Shown here piece by piece: positions 18,010 through 25,658 of a stretch of 64,000 bases of DNA; position 1 is the stretch's first letter, and each line of letters starts with the position of its first letter. A program made the translations under genes and the position numbers. Below the pieces are notes generated by a model. It did not search any database, had not been told where the DNA came from, and saw nothing but the letters and a program-made list of their open reading frames with translations. The DNA is from Nitrobacter sp051535215 (GTDB taxonomy: Bacteria > Pseudomonadota > Alphaproteobacteria > Rhizobiales > Xanthobacteraceae), in the NCBI RefSeq assembly GCF_051535215.1, contig NZ_JBPPLY010000015.1, forward strand, positions 1-64,000, written 5' to 3'.

Positions 18010-19935
18010 TCAGGCCAGCTTGACGGTTTCGGTGTTGACGTCCTTGCCGAGCGCCTCGAATACCTTGGCGACGATCCCCTTGGCATCGAGCCCCGCGACG
18101 GCGTACATCGCCGCCGGCGTGTCGTGGTCGAGAAACTCGTCCGGAAGGATCATCGCGCGCATCCGCAGCCCGCCATCGAGCATGCCGTTGTCCGACAGCG
18201 TCTGCATGACGTGCGAGCCGAAGCCGCCGATCGAGCCTTCCTCGACGGTGATCAGCACGTCGTGGTCGCGCGCGAGCTTCATCACCAGATCGACGTCGAG
18301 CGGCTTCATGAAGCGCGCGTCGGCGATGGTCGTGGAGAGGCCGTGCGCGGCAAGCTCGTCTGCCGCCTTCTCGCACTCGGCGAGGCGGGTGCCGAACGAC
18401 AAAAGCGCGACCTTGTTGCCCTGGCGAATGACGCGGCCCTTGCCGATCGGAAGCGGGACGCCGACCTCGGGCATCTCGACACCGCGGCCTTCGCCGCGCG
18501 GATAGCGCACCGCGCTCGGGCGATCGTTGATCGCGACCTGCGTCGCGACCATGTGCACCAGCTCGGCTTCGTCGGCGGCGGCCATGATGACGAAGTTCGG
18601 CAGGCAGCCGAGATAGGCGTTGTCGAACGACCCGGCATGCGTCGCGCCGTCGGCGCCGACGAGGCCGGCGCGGTCGATGGCAAAACGCACCGGCAGCGAC
18701 TGGATCGCTACGTCGTGAACGACCTGATCGTAGCCGCGTTGCAGGAAGGTCGAATAGATCGCGCAGAACGGCTTGTAGCCCTCGGTGGCGAGGCCGGCGG
18801 CGAAGGTCACCGCGTGCTGCTCGGCGATGCCGACATCGAAGGTGCGCTTCGGGAACGCCTTGTTGAAGATGTCGACGCCAGTGCCCGAGGGCATCGCCGC
18901 GGTGATGGCGACGATCTTGTCGTCCTTTTCGGCTTCCTTGACGAGGCTCGCGCCAAACACGTTCTGATAGGCGGGCGCGTTCGGCTTGGATTTGGACTGC
19001 GCGCCGGTGGAAATGTCGAACTTGACCACCGCGTGATATTTGTCGGCTGCGGCCTCGGCAGGCGGGTAGCCTTTGCCCTTTTGCGTGACGACGTGAACCA
19101 GGATCGGGCCGTTCTCCATGTCGCGGACGTTCTTCAGCACCGGCAGCAGATGGTCGAGGTTGTGGCCGTCGATCGGACCGACGTAGTAGAAGCCGAGCTC
19201 TTCGAACAGCGTGCCGCTGTTGACCATGAAGCCGCGCGAATATTCTTCGACGCGCTCCGCGCGGTCGGCGATCATCTTGGGCAGGTGCTTGCCGAGCTGT
19301 TTGGCGGCTTCGCGCAGCGAGCGGTAGGTCTTGCCCGAGTAGAGCCGCGACAGATAGGCCGACATCGCGCCGACCGGCGGCGCGATCGACATGTCGTTGT
19401 CATTGAGAATGACGATCAGCCGCGAATTCATCGCGCCGGCGTTATTCATCGCCTCATAGGCCATGCCCGCGGACATCGCGCCGTCGCCGATCACGGCGAT
19501 GACGTTGTTCTTGCCGCCGGAGAGGTCGCGCGCCACCGCCATGCCGAGGCTGGCCGAGATCGATGTCGAGGAGTGCGCGGCGCCGAACGGATCGTAGTCG
19601 CTCTCCGTGCGCTTGGTGAATCCGGACAGTCCGCCGCCTGTGCGCAGCGTGCGGATGCGGTCGCGGCGGCCGGTCAGGATCTTGTGCGGATAGGCCTGAT
19701 GACCGACGTCCCAGATCAGGCGGTCGCGCGGAGTATCGAAGATGTAGTGGATTGCGGTGGTCAGTTCGACGACGCCGAGGCCGGCACCGAAATGTCCTCC
19801 CGTCACCGACACCGCGTCGATGGTCTCCTGGCGCAACTCGTCCGCAACCTGCCGGACCTGCTCGACTTTAAGCTTGCGCAAATCGGCGGGGGTACGGATG
19901 GTGTCGAGAAGCGGGGTCTTACTGAAATCGGTCAC
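18010..19935 (-). CDS. dxs: 1-deoxy-D-xylulose-5-phosphate synthase
   Basis: 641 residues, full length. This thiamine-diphosphate enzyme condenses pyruvate with glyceraldehyde 3-phosphate in the first step of the MEP isoprenoid pathway. Motifs: WDVGHQAYPHKILTGR, the ThDP/Mg GDGAMSAGMAYEAMNNAG and the transketolase-type DRAGLVGADGATHAG. It sits 66 bases upstream of tlyA. This strand arrangement with xseB is common in alphaproteobacteria. Confidence 0.97.
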   Translation of the reverse strand: MTDFSKTPLLDTIRTPADLRKLKVEQVRQVADELRQETIDAVSVTGGHFGAGLGVVELTTAIHYIFDTPRDRLIWDVGHQAYPHKILTGRRDRIRTLRTGGGLSGFTKRTESDYDPFGAAHSSTSISASLGMAVARDLSGGKNNVIAVIGDGAMSAGMAYEAMNNAGAMNSRLIVILNDNDMSIAPPVGAMSAYLSRLYSGKTYRSLREAAKQLGKHLPKMIADRAERVEEYSRGFMVNSGTLFEELGFYYVGPIDGHNLDHLLPVLKNVRDMENGPILVHVVTQKGKGYPPAEAAADKYHAVVKFDISTGAQSKSKPNAPAYQNVFGASLVKEAEKDDKIVAITAAMPSGTGVDIFNKAFPKRTFDVGIAEQHAVTFAAGLATEGYKPFCAIYSTFLQRGYDQVVHDVAIQSLPVRFAIDRAGLVGADGATHAGSFDNAYLGCLPNFVIMAAADEAELVHMVATQVAINDRPSAVRYPRGEGRGVEMPEVGVPLPIGKGRVIRQGNKVALLSFGTRLAECEKAADELAAHGLSTTIADARFMKPLDVDLVMKLARDHDVLITVEEGSIGGFGSHVMQTLSDNGMLDGGLRMRAMILPDEFLDHDTPAAMYAVAGLDAKGIVAKVFEALGKDVNTETVKLA

Positions 19936-20445
19936 TGCGACATTCCAATTTTATGTCCGGAAGCCTTGAATGGAGATTAGGACGTCGGCGCCGTCGCGCA
20001 ACAGACGTCCCTAGGGCCGCGAAACTTCCCGCGCTGACGTGCTTGAAGCCTGGCTGATGCCCCATCCAAGAACTGTGATAGACGTCACTATGTATCGTGT
20101 CACGCGTTCCAATCATTTTTGCAAGCTGCTCGAGGCGCTTACCCCGCTTCAGCGCCGTTGCGGAGCAGGTTCGGCAGCGCGCAGTTCGAGAAGCAATACA
20201 CCAAACCTGCGGCCAAAGCCAACGGGCAGCCCCCTGAGTAGTAGAGCGGGCTTGGCCGAAGGTTCAAGGGTCGCAAGCCAGTCCGCCGGAAGTGGAAAGC
20301 TAACGCTTCCAAGGGGCTGAAGTTGCATCGCCAAAGGAACCGCCACAGACGACAATCAAGGACAATTAGTTCAAAGACACTTAATTTGATGATGGTTCCA
20401 GCTTGGCGGACCGGGACGTGCTCCGAATGATCGGGGAAAGAAGCC
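19936..20445. other. Intergenic region without a recognised gene
   Basis: Five hundred bases lie between dxs and xseB. Short open frames exist on both strands but their translations are arginine- and serine-rich with no protein-like pattern. Some of it may be the dxs promoter; I see no repeat or hairpin that I can name. Confidence 0.5.
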
Positions 20446-20709
20446 CTACTGCACGTCCAGCGGTTCCGTGCCGCTGGCCTGACCGGAAGCGTCCGTTGTG
20501 ATTTTCTCCACCCGCGCTTCGGCCTGGCGCAGCAATTCCTCGCAGCGCCGCTTCAGCGCTTCGCCGCGTTCATAGATTGCGACCGACTCCTCGAGCGGGA
20601 CCTTGCCATCCTCCAGACGTTTGACGATGGATTCGAGCTCCGCGATGGCATGCTCGAAGGACAGTGTCCTCACGTCGGCAAGGGTATTGGCAGGGGTATT
20701 TTCGGCCAT
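20446..20709 (-). CDS. xseB: Exodeoxyribonuclease VII small subunit
   Basis: 87 residues from ATG 20709. The family block LSFEHAIAELESIVKRLEDG, then PLEESVAIYERGEALKRRCEELL, covers residues 10-60; a short acidic tail ends PLDVQ. It partners the large subunit XseA (not in this window) in degrading single-stranded DNA to oligonucleotides. Confidence 0.95.
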   Translation of the reverse strand: MAENTPANTLADVRTLSFEHAIAELESIVKRLEDGKVPLEESVAIYERGEALKRRCEELLRQAEARVEKITTDASGQASGTEPLDVQ

Positions 20710-20775
20710 CTGGTTTTTTCCGGAATCGATTACTTGCAAATTATGGGAGCGTCTGGGTCAGAGCGCGGCAGAATG

Positions 20776-21705
20776 TCACGTGCCCATCAATGCGGCGACA
20801 TGTGCAGCCACCGATTCCTGCAACCCTTGCAGATCATAGCCGCCCTCGAGAACCGAGACAATTCGGCCGTCCGCGGTCGCATCGGCGACATCCATCAATT
20901 TGCGCGTCACCCATCCGAAATCGCTCGCCTCCAGATTGAGACTTGCCAGCGGATCGCGTTTGTGGGCGTCGAAGCCTGCGGAAATGACGAGGAGTTCAGG
21001 CGCGAATTTTTCAAGCCGGGGCAGGATCAGGTTCTCGAACGCGGAACGGAATTTGGCGCCGCCTTCACCCGCTGCCAGCGGCGCATTGACGATGGTGTCG
21101 TGATCGCCGCGTTCGCTGGTCGCGCCGCTGTAGGGAAACAGCGGCATCTGATGGGTCGAGCAATACATCACCGTTCGATCAGCCCAGAAGATGTCCTGCG
21201 TACCGTTGCCGTGGTGGACATCGAAGTCGACAACAGCCACGCGGTCGATGCCGTGCTTGCGCTGGGCATGACGCGCCGCGATCGCAGCCTGGTCGAAAAA
21301 GCAGAAGCCCATGGCCCGGCCGGCCTCGGCATGATGTCCGGGCGGGCGCGTGGCGACGAATGCATTGCTGGCGCGGCCGGCGATCACCCCTTCGGTCGCC
21401 GCGATCGCGCCGCCGACGCCGCGCATGACAGCTTCCCATGTCCCCGGCGACATCGAGGTGTCGCCGTCGAGATAGACAAGACCATCCGATGGCGACCTAT
21501 GCCGGAGCTCGGCGATATAATGCTCGCTGTGACAGAGCGCGACCGAATCCAGCGATCCTTCCGGCGCCTCGCCGCGCGCCAGATCCTTGAAACGATCTTC
21601 GGTCAGCACCTTGTCGATGACGCGAATCCGATCCGGACGCTCCGGATGGCCGGGCGGCGTCAGATGATCGAGACTGGCGGGATGGGTGAGAACGAGCGTT
21701 GTCAT
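20776..21705 (-). CDS. Histone deacetylase family (acetylpolyamine-amidohydrolase-like) protein
   Basis: 309 residues from ATG 21705. A zinc-dependent deacetylase fold is indicated by the paired histidines RPPGHHAE, zinc ligands in VDFDVHHGNGTQ, FISAGFDAH-type DAHKRDPL and the final GGYDL. Bacterial members deacetylate polyamines, acetoin-pathway or other small amides; no histone role is implied. An in-frame ATG at 21726 is less likely. Confidence 0.92.
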   Translation of the reverse strand: MTTLVLTHPASLDHLTPPGHPERPDRIRVIDKVLTEDRFKDLARGEAPEGSLDSVALCHSEHYIAELRHRSPSDGLVYLDGDTSMSPGTWEAVMRGVGGAIAATEGVIAGRASNAFVATRPPGHHAEAGRAMGFCFFDQAAIAARHAQRKHGIDRVAVVDFDVHHGNGTQDIFWADRTVMYCSTHQMPLFPYSGATSERGDHDTIVNAPLAAGEGGAKFRSAFENLILPRLEKFAPELLVISAGFDAHKRDPLASLNLEASDFGWVTRKLMDVADATADGRIVSVLEGGYDLQGLQESVAAHVAALMGT

Positions 21706-21759
21706 GCCATATCCTGACCGCCGCACGGGTATCGTCGGGCGGTCCCGCGGGCTCGACCG

Positions 21760-22524
21760 TCAATCCTTTTTGCGCGCGAAAAACGCCTGAAACGCGGCGA
21801 TCGCTTCCTCCGAGCGCAGCCGCTCGGCGAACAGGTGAGCTTCCTGATCGATCCTGCGCGTCAACTCTTCCGGTGGCAGTTTCAGAAGCTTACGCGAAAT
21901 GGCAACGGCTTCCGCGGGCAGCACGCAGATCTCGCGGACGACTTTTTTGGCTTCCGCTTCGGCGTTGCCCGGCGCGACGACGGTAGTGACGAAACCCGCC
22001 TCGCGGGCCTCCTCCGCGCCGAGCGCGCGGCCCATTACCAGCATGGCGAAGGCGCGCTGATAGCCCATGGTTTGCGGCGCTAGCAGGCTGGACCCGCCTT
22101 CCGGCACCAGACCGAGATGGATGAAGGGCGTCGAGAACGTCGCCGTGCTGCCGGCGATGACGTGGTCGCAATGGAACAGCATGGTAGCGCCGATGCCGAT
22201 GGCAAGGCCTTCCACCGCCGCGATGAGCGGCTTTGTGTTATGCGCCAGCGCGTGAAGAAATGTCACGGCCTCGGAAGCGCGAGGCTCGCCGCTGCTGCCC
22301 GACGTGCCGTCCTTCAGGAAGTCGTCGAGGTCGTTGCCCGCCGTGAATACGCCCGAGTCGCCGGTGATGAGGATGCAGCGGATCGCCGGGTCGTCTTGTG
22401 CGGCGTCGATCGCCTCGCTCATCGTGCGATACATGTCGCGGGTGATCGCGTTCTTCTTCTCCGGACGGCGCATGGCGATGATCCGGACGGCGTTGTCGTC
22501 GGTGACTGTGACATGTCCGGTCAT
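21760..22524 (-). CDS. Enoyl-CoA hydratase/isomerase family protein, isomerase-like
   Basis: 254 residues from ATG 22524. The crotonase fold has the oxyanion-hole regions TAGNDLDDF and EGLAIGIGATML. The two catalytic glutamates of hydratases (in GGCE and PEI contexts) are not there; instead it reads STPFIHLGLVPEGGSS, the pattern of Delta3,Delta2-enoyl-CoA isomerases, with a glutamate in PEGGSS. It therefore more likely moves double bonds in unsaturated fatty acid oxidation. It is followed closely by the deacetylase-like gene and preceded by an acyl-CoA dehydrogenase, suggesting a beta-oxidation set. Confidence 0.88.
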   Translation of the reverse strand: MTGHVTVTDDNAVRIIAMRRPEKKNAITRDMYRTMSEAIDAAQDDPAIRCILITGDSGVFTAGNDLDDFLKDGTSGSSGEPRASEAVTFLHALAHNTKPLIAAVEGLAIGIGATMLFHCDHVIAGSTATFSTPFIHLGLVPEGGSSLLAPQTMGYQRAFAMLVMGRALGAEEAREAGFVTTVVAPGNAEAEAKKVVREICVLPAEAVAISRKLLKLPPEELTRRIDQEAHLFAERLRSEEAIAAFQAFFARKKD

Positions 22525-22555
22525 GATGTGTTTCGTTGTCCCGTGTCGCGCGATC

Positions 22556-22658
22556 CATGGCGTTTTCGAGCGAAGTGGATACCGGTTCGCGTGAAAAAAA
22601 CGCGCCAAATCAAAATCAGAGTCTCGCTTCGAACTCTATCAGAAGCGGAATGACTCTA
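22556..22658. repeat. Dispersed palindromic repeat, copy A
   Basis: It reads GCGTTTTCGAGCGAAGTGGA, then ACCGGTTCGCGTG, AAAACGCGCC, AAATCAAAATC and a hairpin with AGAGTC...GACTCT ends. The first half is itself an imperfect palindrome (GCGTTTTC with GAAAAAAACGC). Related copies lie at 37115-37191 and 39620-39712 (inverted). I recall this element as very common between genes of Bradyrhizobium. It runs into the stop codon of the acyl-CoA dehydrogenase. Confidence 0.85.
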
Positions 22659-24440
22659 GGAGAGCAGAACCGAATCGGCGCCGTTCACGGCATCGGCGCC
22701 ATCGATCACCGTGCGCTCCAGCGCCGGAGCCTGTACCGCGATGGTCTCGGCAAAGAAGCGCGCCAGCGTGACGTAGCGGCTGGCATCGCCGAATTCGTCG
22801 CCGGCGTCATGCGCCGCGAGGGCTTCTTCGGCGAGCTTGCAACCGCCGAGCGTCGATCCGAACAGCCGCAGATAGGGTGTCGCGCCGGCGAGCGCATCAT
22901 TCGGCGACGACGCCAGCTGCTGCAGCAGCCACTTGCTGGCGCGTTCGAGAGACCCGACCGCTTCACGCAGTCTCAGGCCGGTGGTGCCGAACGCGGGATC
23001 GTTCGAAGCCTCCACGCGCTGGACGGTCTGCGACAGTTCGTCGAGCAGCGCGAACACCGCCGCGCCGCGATCTGCGCCGAGCTTTCGCGTCACCAGATCG
23101 ATCGACTGGATACCGTTGGTGCCTTCGTAGATCGAAGTGATGCGGGCGTCCCGATAATGCTGCGCCGCGCCGGTCTCCTCGATGAAGCCCATGCCGCCGT
23201 GAACCTGAATGCCGAGGGAGGCGACCTCGTTGCCGATGTCGGTCGAGAACGCCTTTGCCACCGGCGTCAGCAGCGCGCCGCGGGCGGCAGCGGCCGCGCG
23301 CACGTCAGGGTCGCGCGCACGCGCCGCAACATCCAGTGCGACGGCGGTGGCGTAGCAGATGGTGCGGGCGGCGGCGGTGAGCGCGCGCATCTGCATCAGC
23401 ATCCGCTTGACGTCGGGGTGTACAATGATGGCGTCCATGCCGTTGCCGGATTTGCCCACGGCGCGGCCCTGCTTGCGCTCCCGCGCGTAAGCTAGCGCAC
23501 GTTGATAGGCGCGCTCGGCGATGCCGACGCCTTCGAGCCCGACGCCGAGCCTGGCCTGGTTCATCATCGTGAACATGCATTGCATGCCGCGATTTTCCTC
23601 GCCGACAAGGAAGGCGACGGCGCCGCCGTCATCGCCCATGGTCATGGTGCAGGTCGGCGAGGCATGAATCCCGAGCTTGTGCTCGATGCCGCTGGCGTGG
23701 ATGTCATTGCGCGCCCCGAGCGAACTGTCAGCGTTGACCAGAAATTTCGGGACCAAGAAAAGGGAGATTCCCTTGGTGCCATCAGGCGCATCGGGCAGGC
23801 GCGCGAGCACGAAATGCACGATGTTTCCGGTCATGTCGTGGTCGCCATAGGTGATGAAGATCTTGGTGCCGAAGATGCGATAGCTGCCGTCGGCGGCCCG
23901 TTCGGCGCGGCTGCGCAGGCTGCCGACGTCCGAGCCCGCCTGCGGCTCGGTCAGTTGCATCGTGCCGGTCCATTCGCCGGATACCAGTTTTGCGAGATAG
24001 ATGTTTTTCAGGTCATCGCTGCCGTGAGCGGCAAGCGCTTCGATCGCGCTGAGCGTCAGCAGCGGACACAGACCGAACGCGACATTCGCCGCACTCCAGA
24101 TTTCGGTGCAGGCGGCGTTGATCGCGAGCGGCAGCCCCTGTCCGCCAAAATTCTCCGGCCCGGAGACGGAGTTCCAGCCCGCCGCCGTCCAGCGCCGGTA
24201 AGTATCAGGCCAGCCGGGTGCGGTTGTCACGCGGCCGTCTTCCAGCTTGGCGCCGTGCTGGTCGCCGCTGCGGTCGAGCGGAGCCAGCACTTCGCTTGCG
24301 AACCGGCCGGCTTCCTCAAGCACCGCCGAGGTGATTTCGGGATCGTAGTCGCCGTAATGGCCGGCTTCGACCGCGGCCTTCATCCCCGCGCCGTGGTTGA
24401 GAGCAAGCAGCATGTCGCTGATCGGTGCGCGATAGGTCAT
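22656..24440 (-). CDS. Acyl-CoA dehydrogenase (FadE/DmdC-like)
   Basis: 594 residues, the long class with an extra C-terminal domain, as in 3-methylmercaptopropionyl-CoA and aryl/alkyl-CoA dehydrogenases. Motifs: MQLTEPQAGSDVGSLR (FAD and substrate binding), FITYGDHDMTGNIVHFVLAR, and the C-terminal DARITSIYEGTNGIQSIDLV with the probable catalytic glutamate. It transfers electrons from acyl-CoA to ETF. The substrate is not deducible. It is probably co-transcribed with the downstream isomerase-like gene. Confidence 0.92.
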   Translation of the reverse strand: MTYRAPISDMLLALNHGAGMKAAVEAGHYGDYDPEITSAVLEEAGRFASEVLAPLDRSGDQHGAKLEDGRVTTAPGWPDTYRRWTAAGWNSVSGPENFGGQGLPLAINAACTEIWSAANVAFGLCPLLTLSAIEALAAHGSDDLKNIYLAKLVSGEWTGTMQLTEPQAGSDVGSLRSRAERAADGSYRIFGTKIFITYGDHDMTGNIVHFVLARLPDAPDGTKGISLFLVPKFLVNADSSLGARNDIHASGIEHKLGIHASPTCTMTMGDDGGAVAFLVGEENRGMQCMFTMMNQARLGVGLEGVGIAERAYQRALAYARERKQGRAVGKSGNGMDAIIVHPDVKRMLMQMRALTAAARTICYATAVALDVAARARDPDVRAAAAARGALLTPVAKAFSTDIGNEVASLGIQVHGGMGFIEETGAAQHYRDARITSIYEGTNGIQSIDLVTRKLGADRGAAVFALLDELSQTVQRVEASNDPAFGTTGLRLREAVGSLERASKWLLQQLASSPNDALAGATPYLRLFGSTLGGCKLAEEALAAHDAGDEFGDASRYVTLARFFAETIAVQAPALERTVIDGADAVNGADSVLLS

Positions 24441-24722
24441 GGCGTGCCTCGCGAGCGATGGCCGGACAGGACGGCGCCCTGCCGGTCGCTATAACCGTAT
24501 TCCCACGAAACCGGACGGCTCTCAACTCTTTCAAGTATAGTGGCGATGCGGCCATACAGGGCCGTTGGCTGCCGGTGATTCCAGGAGCGCAGGAGAAGGC
24601 TCAGATTTCGAGCAGGCCAACCGCTGTCCGATCGTCCAGCGGTTGAAAAAACAGGGTTCTCTCTATAGACCGTCGGAGCCCGAGGAAATCCGCGAGGTCA
24701 CTTTTCGCGCGTTCCGGGCCGT

Positions 24723-24797
24723 TGGGGCGTAGCCAAGCGGTAAGGCAGGGGATTTTGATTCCCCCATTCGGAGGTTCGATCCCTCCCGCCCCAGCCA
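24723..24797 (+). tRNA. tRNA-Gln (anticodon TTG)
   Basis: A full cloverleaf is visible: acceptor TGGGGCG with CGCCCCA, D-arm GCC...GGC, anticodon stem GGGGA/TCCCC with loop TTTTGAT (anticodon TTG), T-arm GGAGG TTCGATC CCTCC, discriminator G and an encoded CCA. It reads glutamine codons CAA (and CAG by wobble). Confidence 0.97.
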
Positions 24798-25658
24798 TCC
24801 AGTCCGGTAATTTGGGGGATATCTTAAAGACCAACGAAAAGACCCGCCAAAAGAAGGGCTTTTGCGACAGAACGGCTCTCCCGAGAGACAACCCCGGTGG
24901 CTTCTTGAAGATTGTCTGCCGAAAATCTCCGGGCCTTCGCTGATATTCCCGTTTTTGGCGAGGCTCAGACCGGAGAATAGTTCAACCCCGACTGGTTGGG
25001 TCGAGACGCAGTCGCGTCCGGCGGCCGAGATCGAGCCGAAGGTTGCGATGGCCTCGAATTTGTTTCTTGCCGCCAACGCGGCTACCGGGGGCCAGAATGC
25101 CCGCAGGTTCCGGTGAAATCTGGTGTCCGTTCATATCCATTTTGTTCAGTAGATTTGGCTTGATGCCGCGCAGTTCAATGAGAGCGAAGATCACTGCCCG
25201 ACACGTCAAGCGCTATGTCGAAGACCGCTATTGGTGAGCTACCGCGATTCTTCCAAACGAGATCGCCGTCAGGATCAAACAGAATGTCCTGATGATCGCA
25301 GGCCACAAACCGCACGCCAGGAAATTCTCGAGAGCAACCTTGCCAAGCTGCCGGAGAGGCTCGGCATCCTATGATGCGGAACGCGTCAAGGCGACGAACG
25401 GCTTTCATCGGAGTGTCGTCGGCAATAGCTTCTGCGATGCAAAGATGTGCGGGCTCCGTGCGCCCCCTTCATGGTCGGAGGCGCTGAAATGCCAAAAGTC
25501 TCCGGCTGTCTGAACTGCCCCGGGTTTGCAGAGAGGATGGAGCCATGGCAAGCAAGACGACGAACAAGTTTTCATCGGTGGTTCGGCCCCTGTGTTGCCT
25601 GGCCCTGCCTTGTCGGGACATTTCGGCAGAAGACCGCATCGTTTCGCCGCTAAATAAA
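24798..25658. other. Long region without a convincing gene downstream of tRNA-Gln
   Basis: About 860 bases contain the 100-bp repeat (24913-25012) and several short open frames. The most protein-like is a minus-strand frame at 25175-25408 (77 codons; contains VRFVACDHQDILFDPDGDLV), which I do not recognise and which has no ribosome site. The area may be a decayed insertion at the tRNA 3' side, but no duplicated tRNA end was found. Confidence 0.5.
24913..25012. repeat. 100-bp direct repeat, copy 1
   Basis: From TGTCTGCCGAAAATC to GAGACGCAGT it matches 47268-47367 at 98 of 100 bases, in the same orientation. An internal inverted pair TCTCCGG (24926-24932) / CCGGAGA (24970-24976) could form a stem. 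The two copies lie 22 kb apart, both in gene-poor stretches that bracket the formate dehydrogenase island. Confidence 0.9.

Noticed and set aside
17317..19980. An 887-codon open frame on the plus strand
   Set aside because: It is antisense to tlyA and dxs, both with clear catalytic motifs; the translation is an Arg/Ala/Asp-rich shadow caused by high GC codon bias.
24723..24797. tRNA-Gln as an attachment site for the downstream island
   Set aside because: No integrase gene and no second copy of the tRNA 3' end were found within the window.
24663..25076. Minus-strand frame crossing tRNA-Gln (contains GREGSNLRMGESKSPALPLG)
   Set aside because: This is the well-known false protein read from the reverse of a tRNA-Gln gene; the rest runs through the 100-bp repeat.
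25175..25408. 77-codon minus-strand frame after tRNA-Gln
   Set aside because: Composition is fairly protein-like but there is no ribosome site, no recognised family and no conserved neighbour; kept only as a note in the gap entry.
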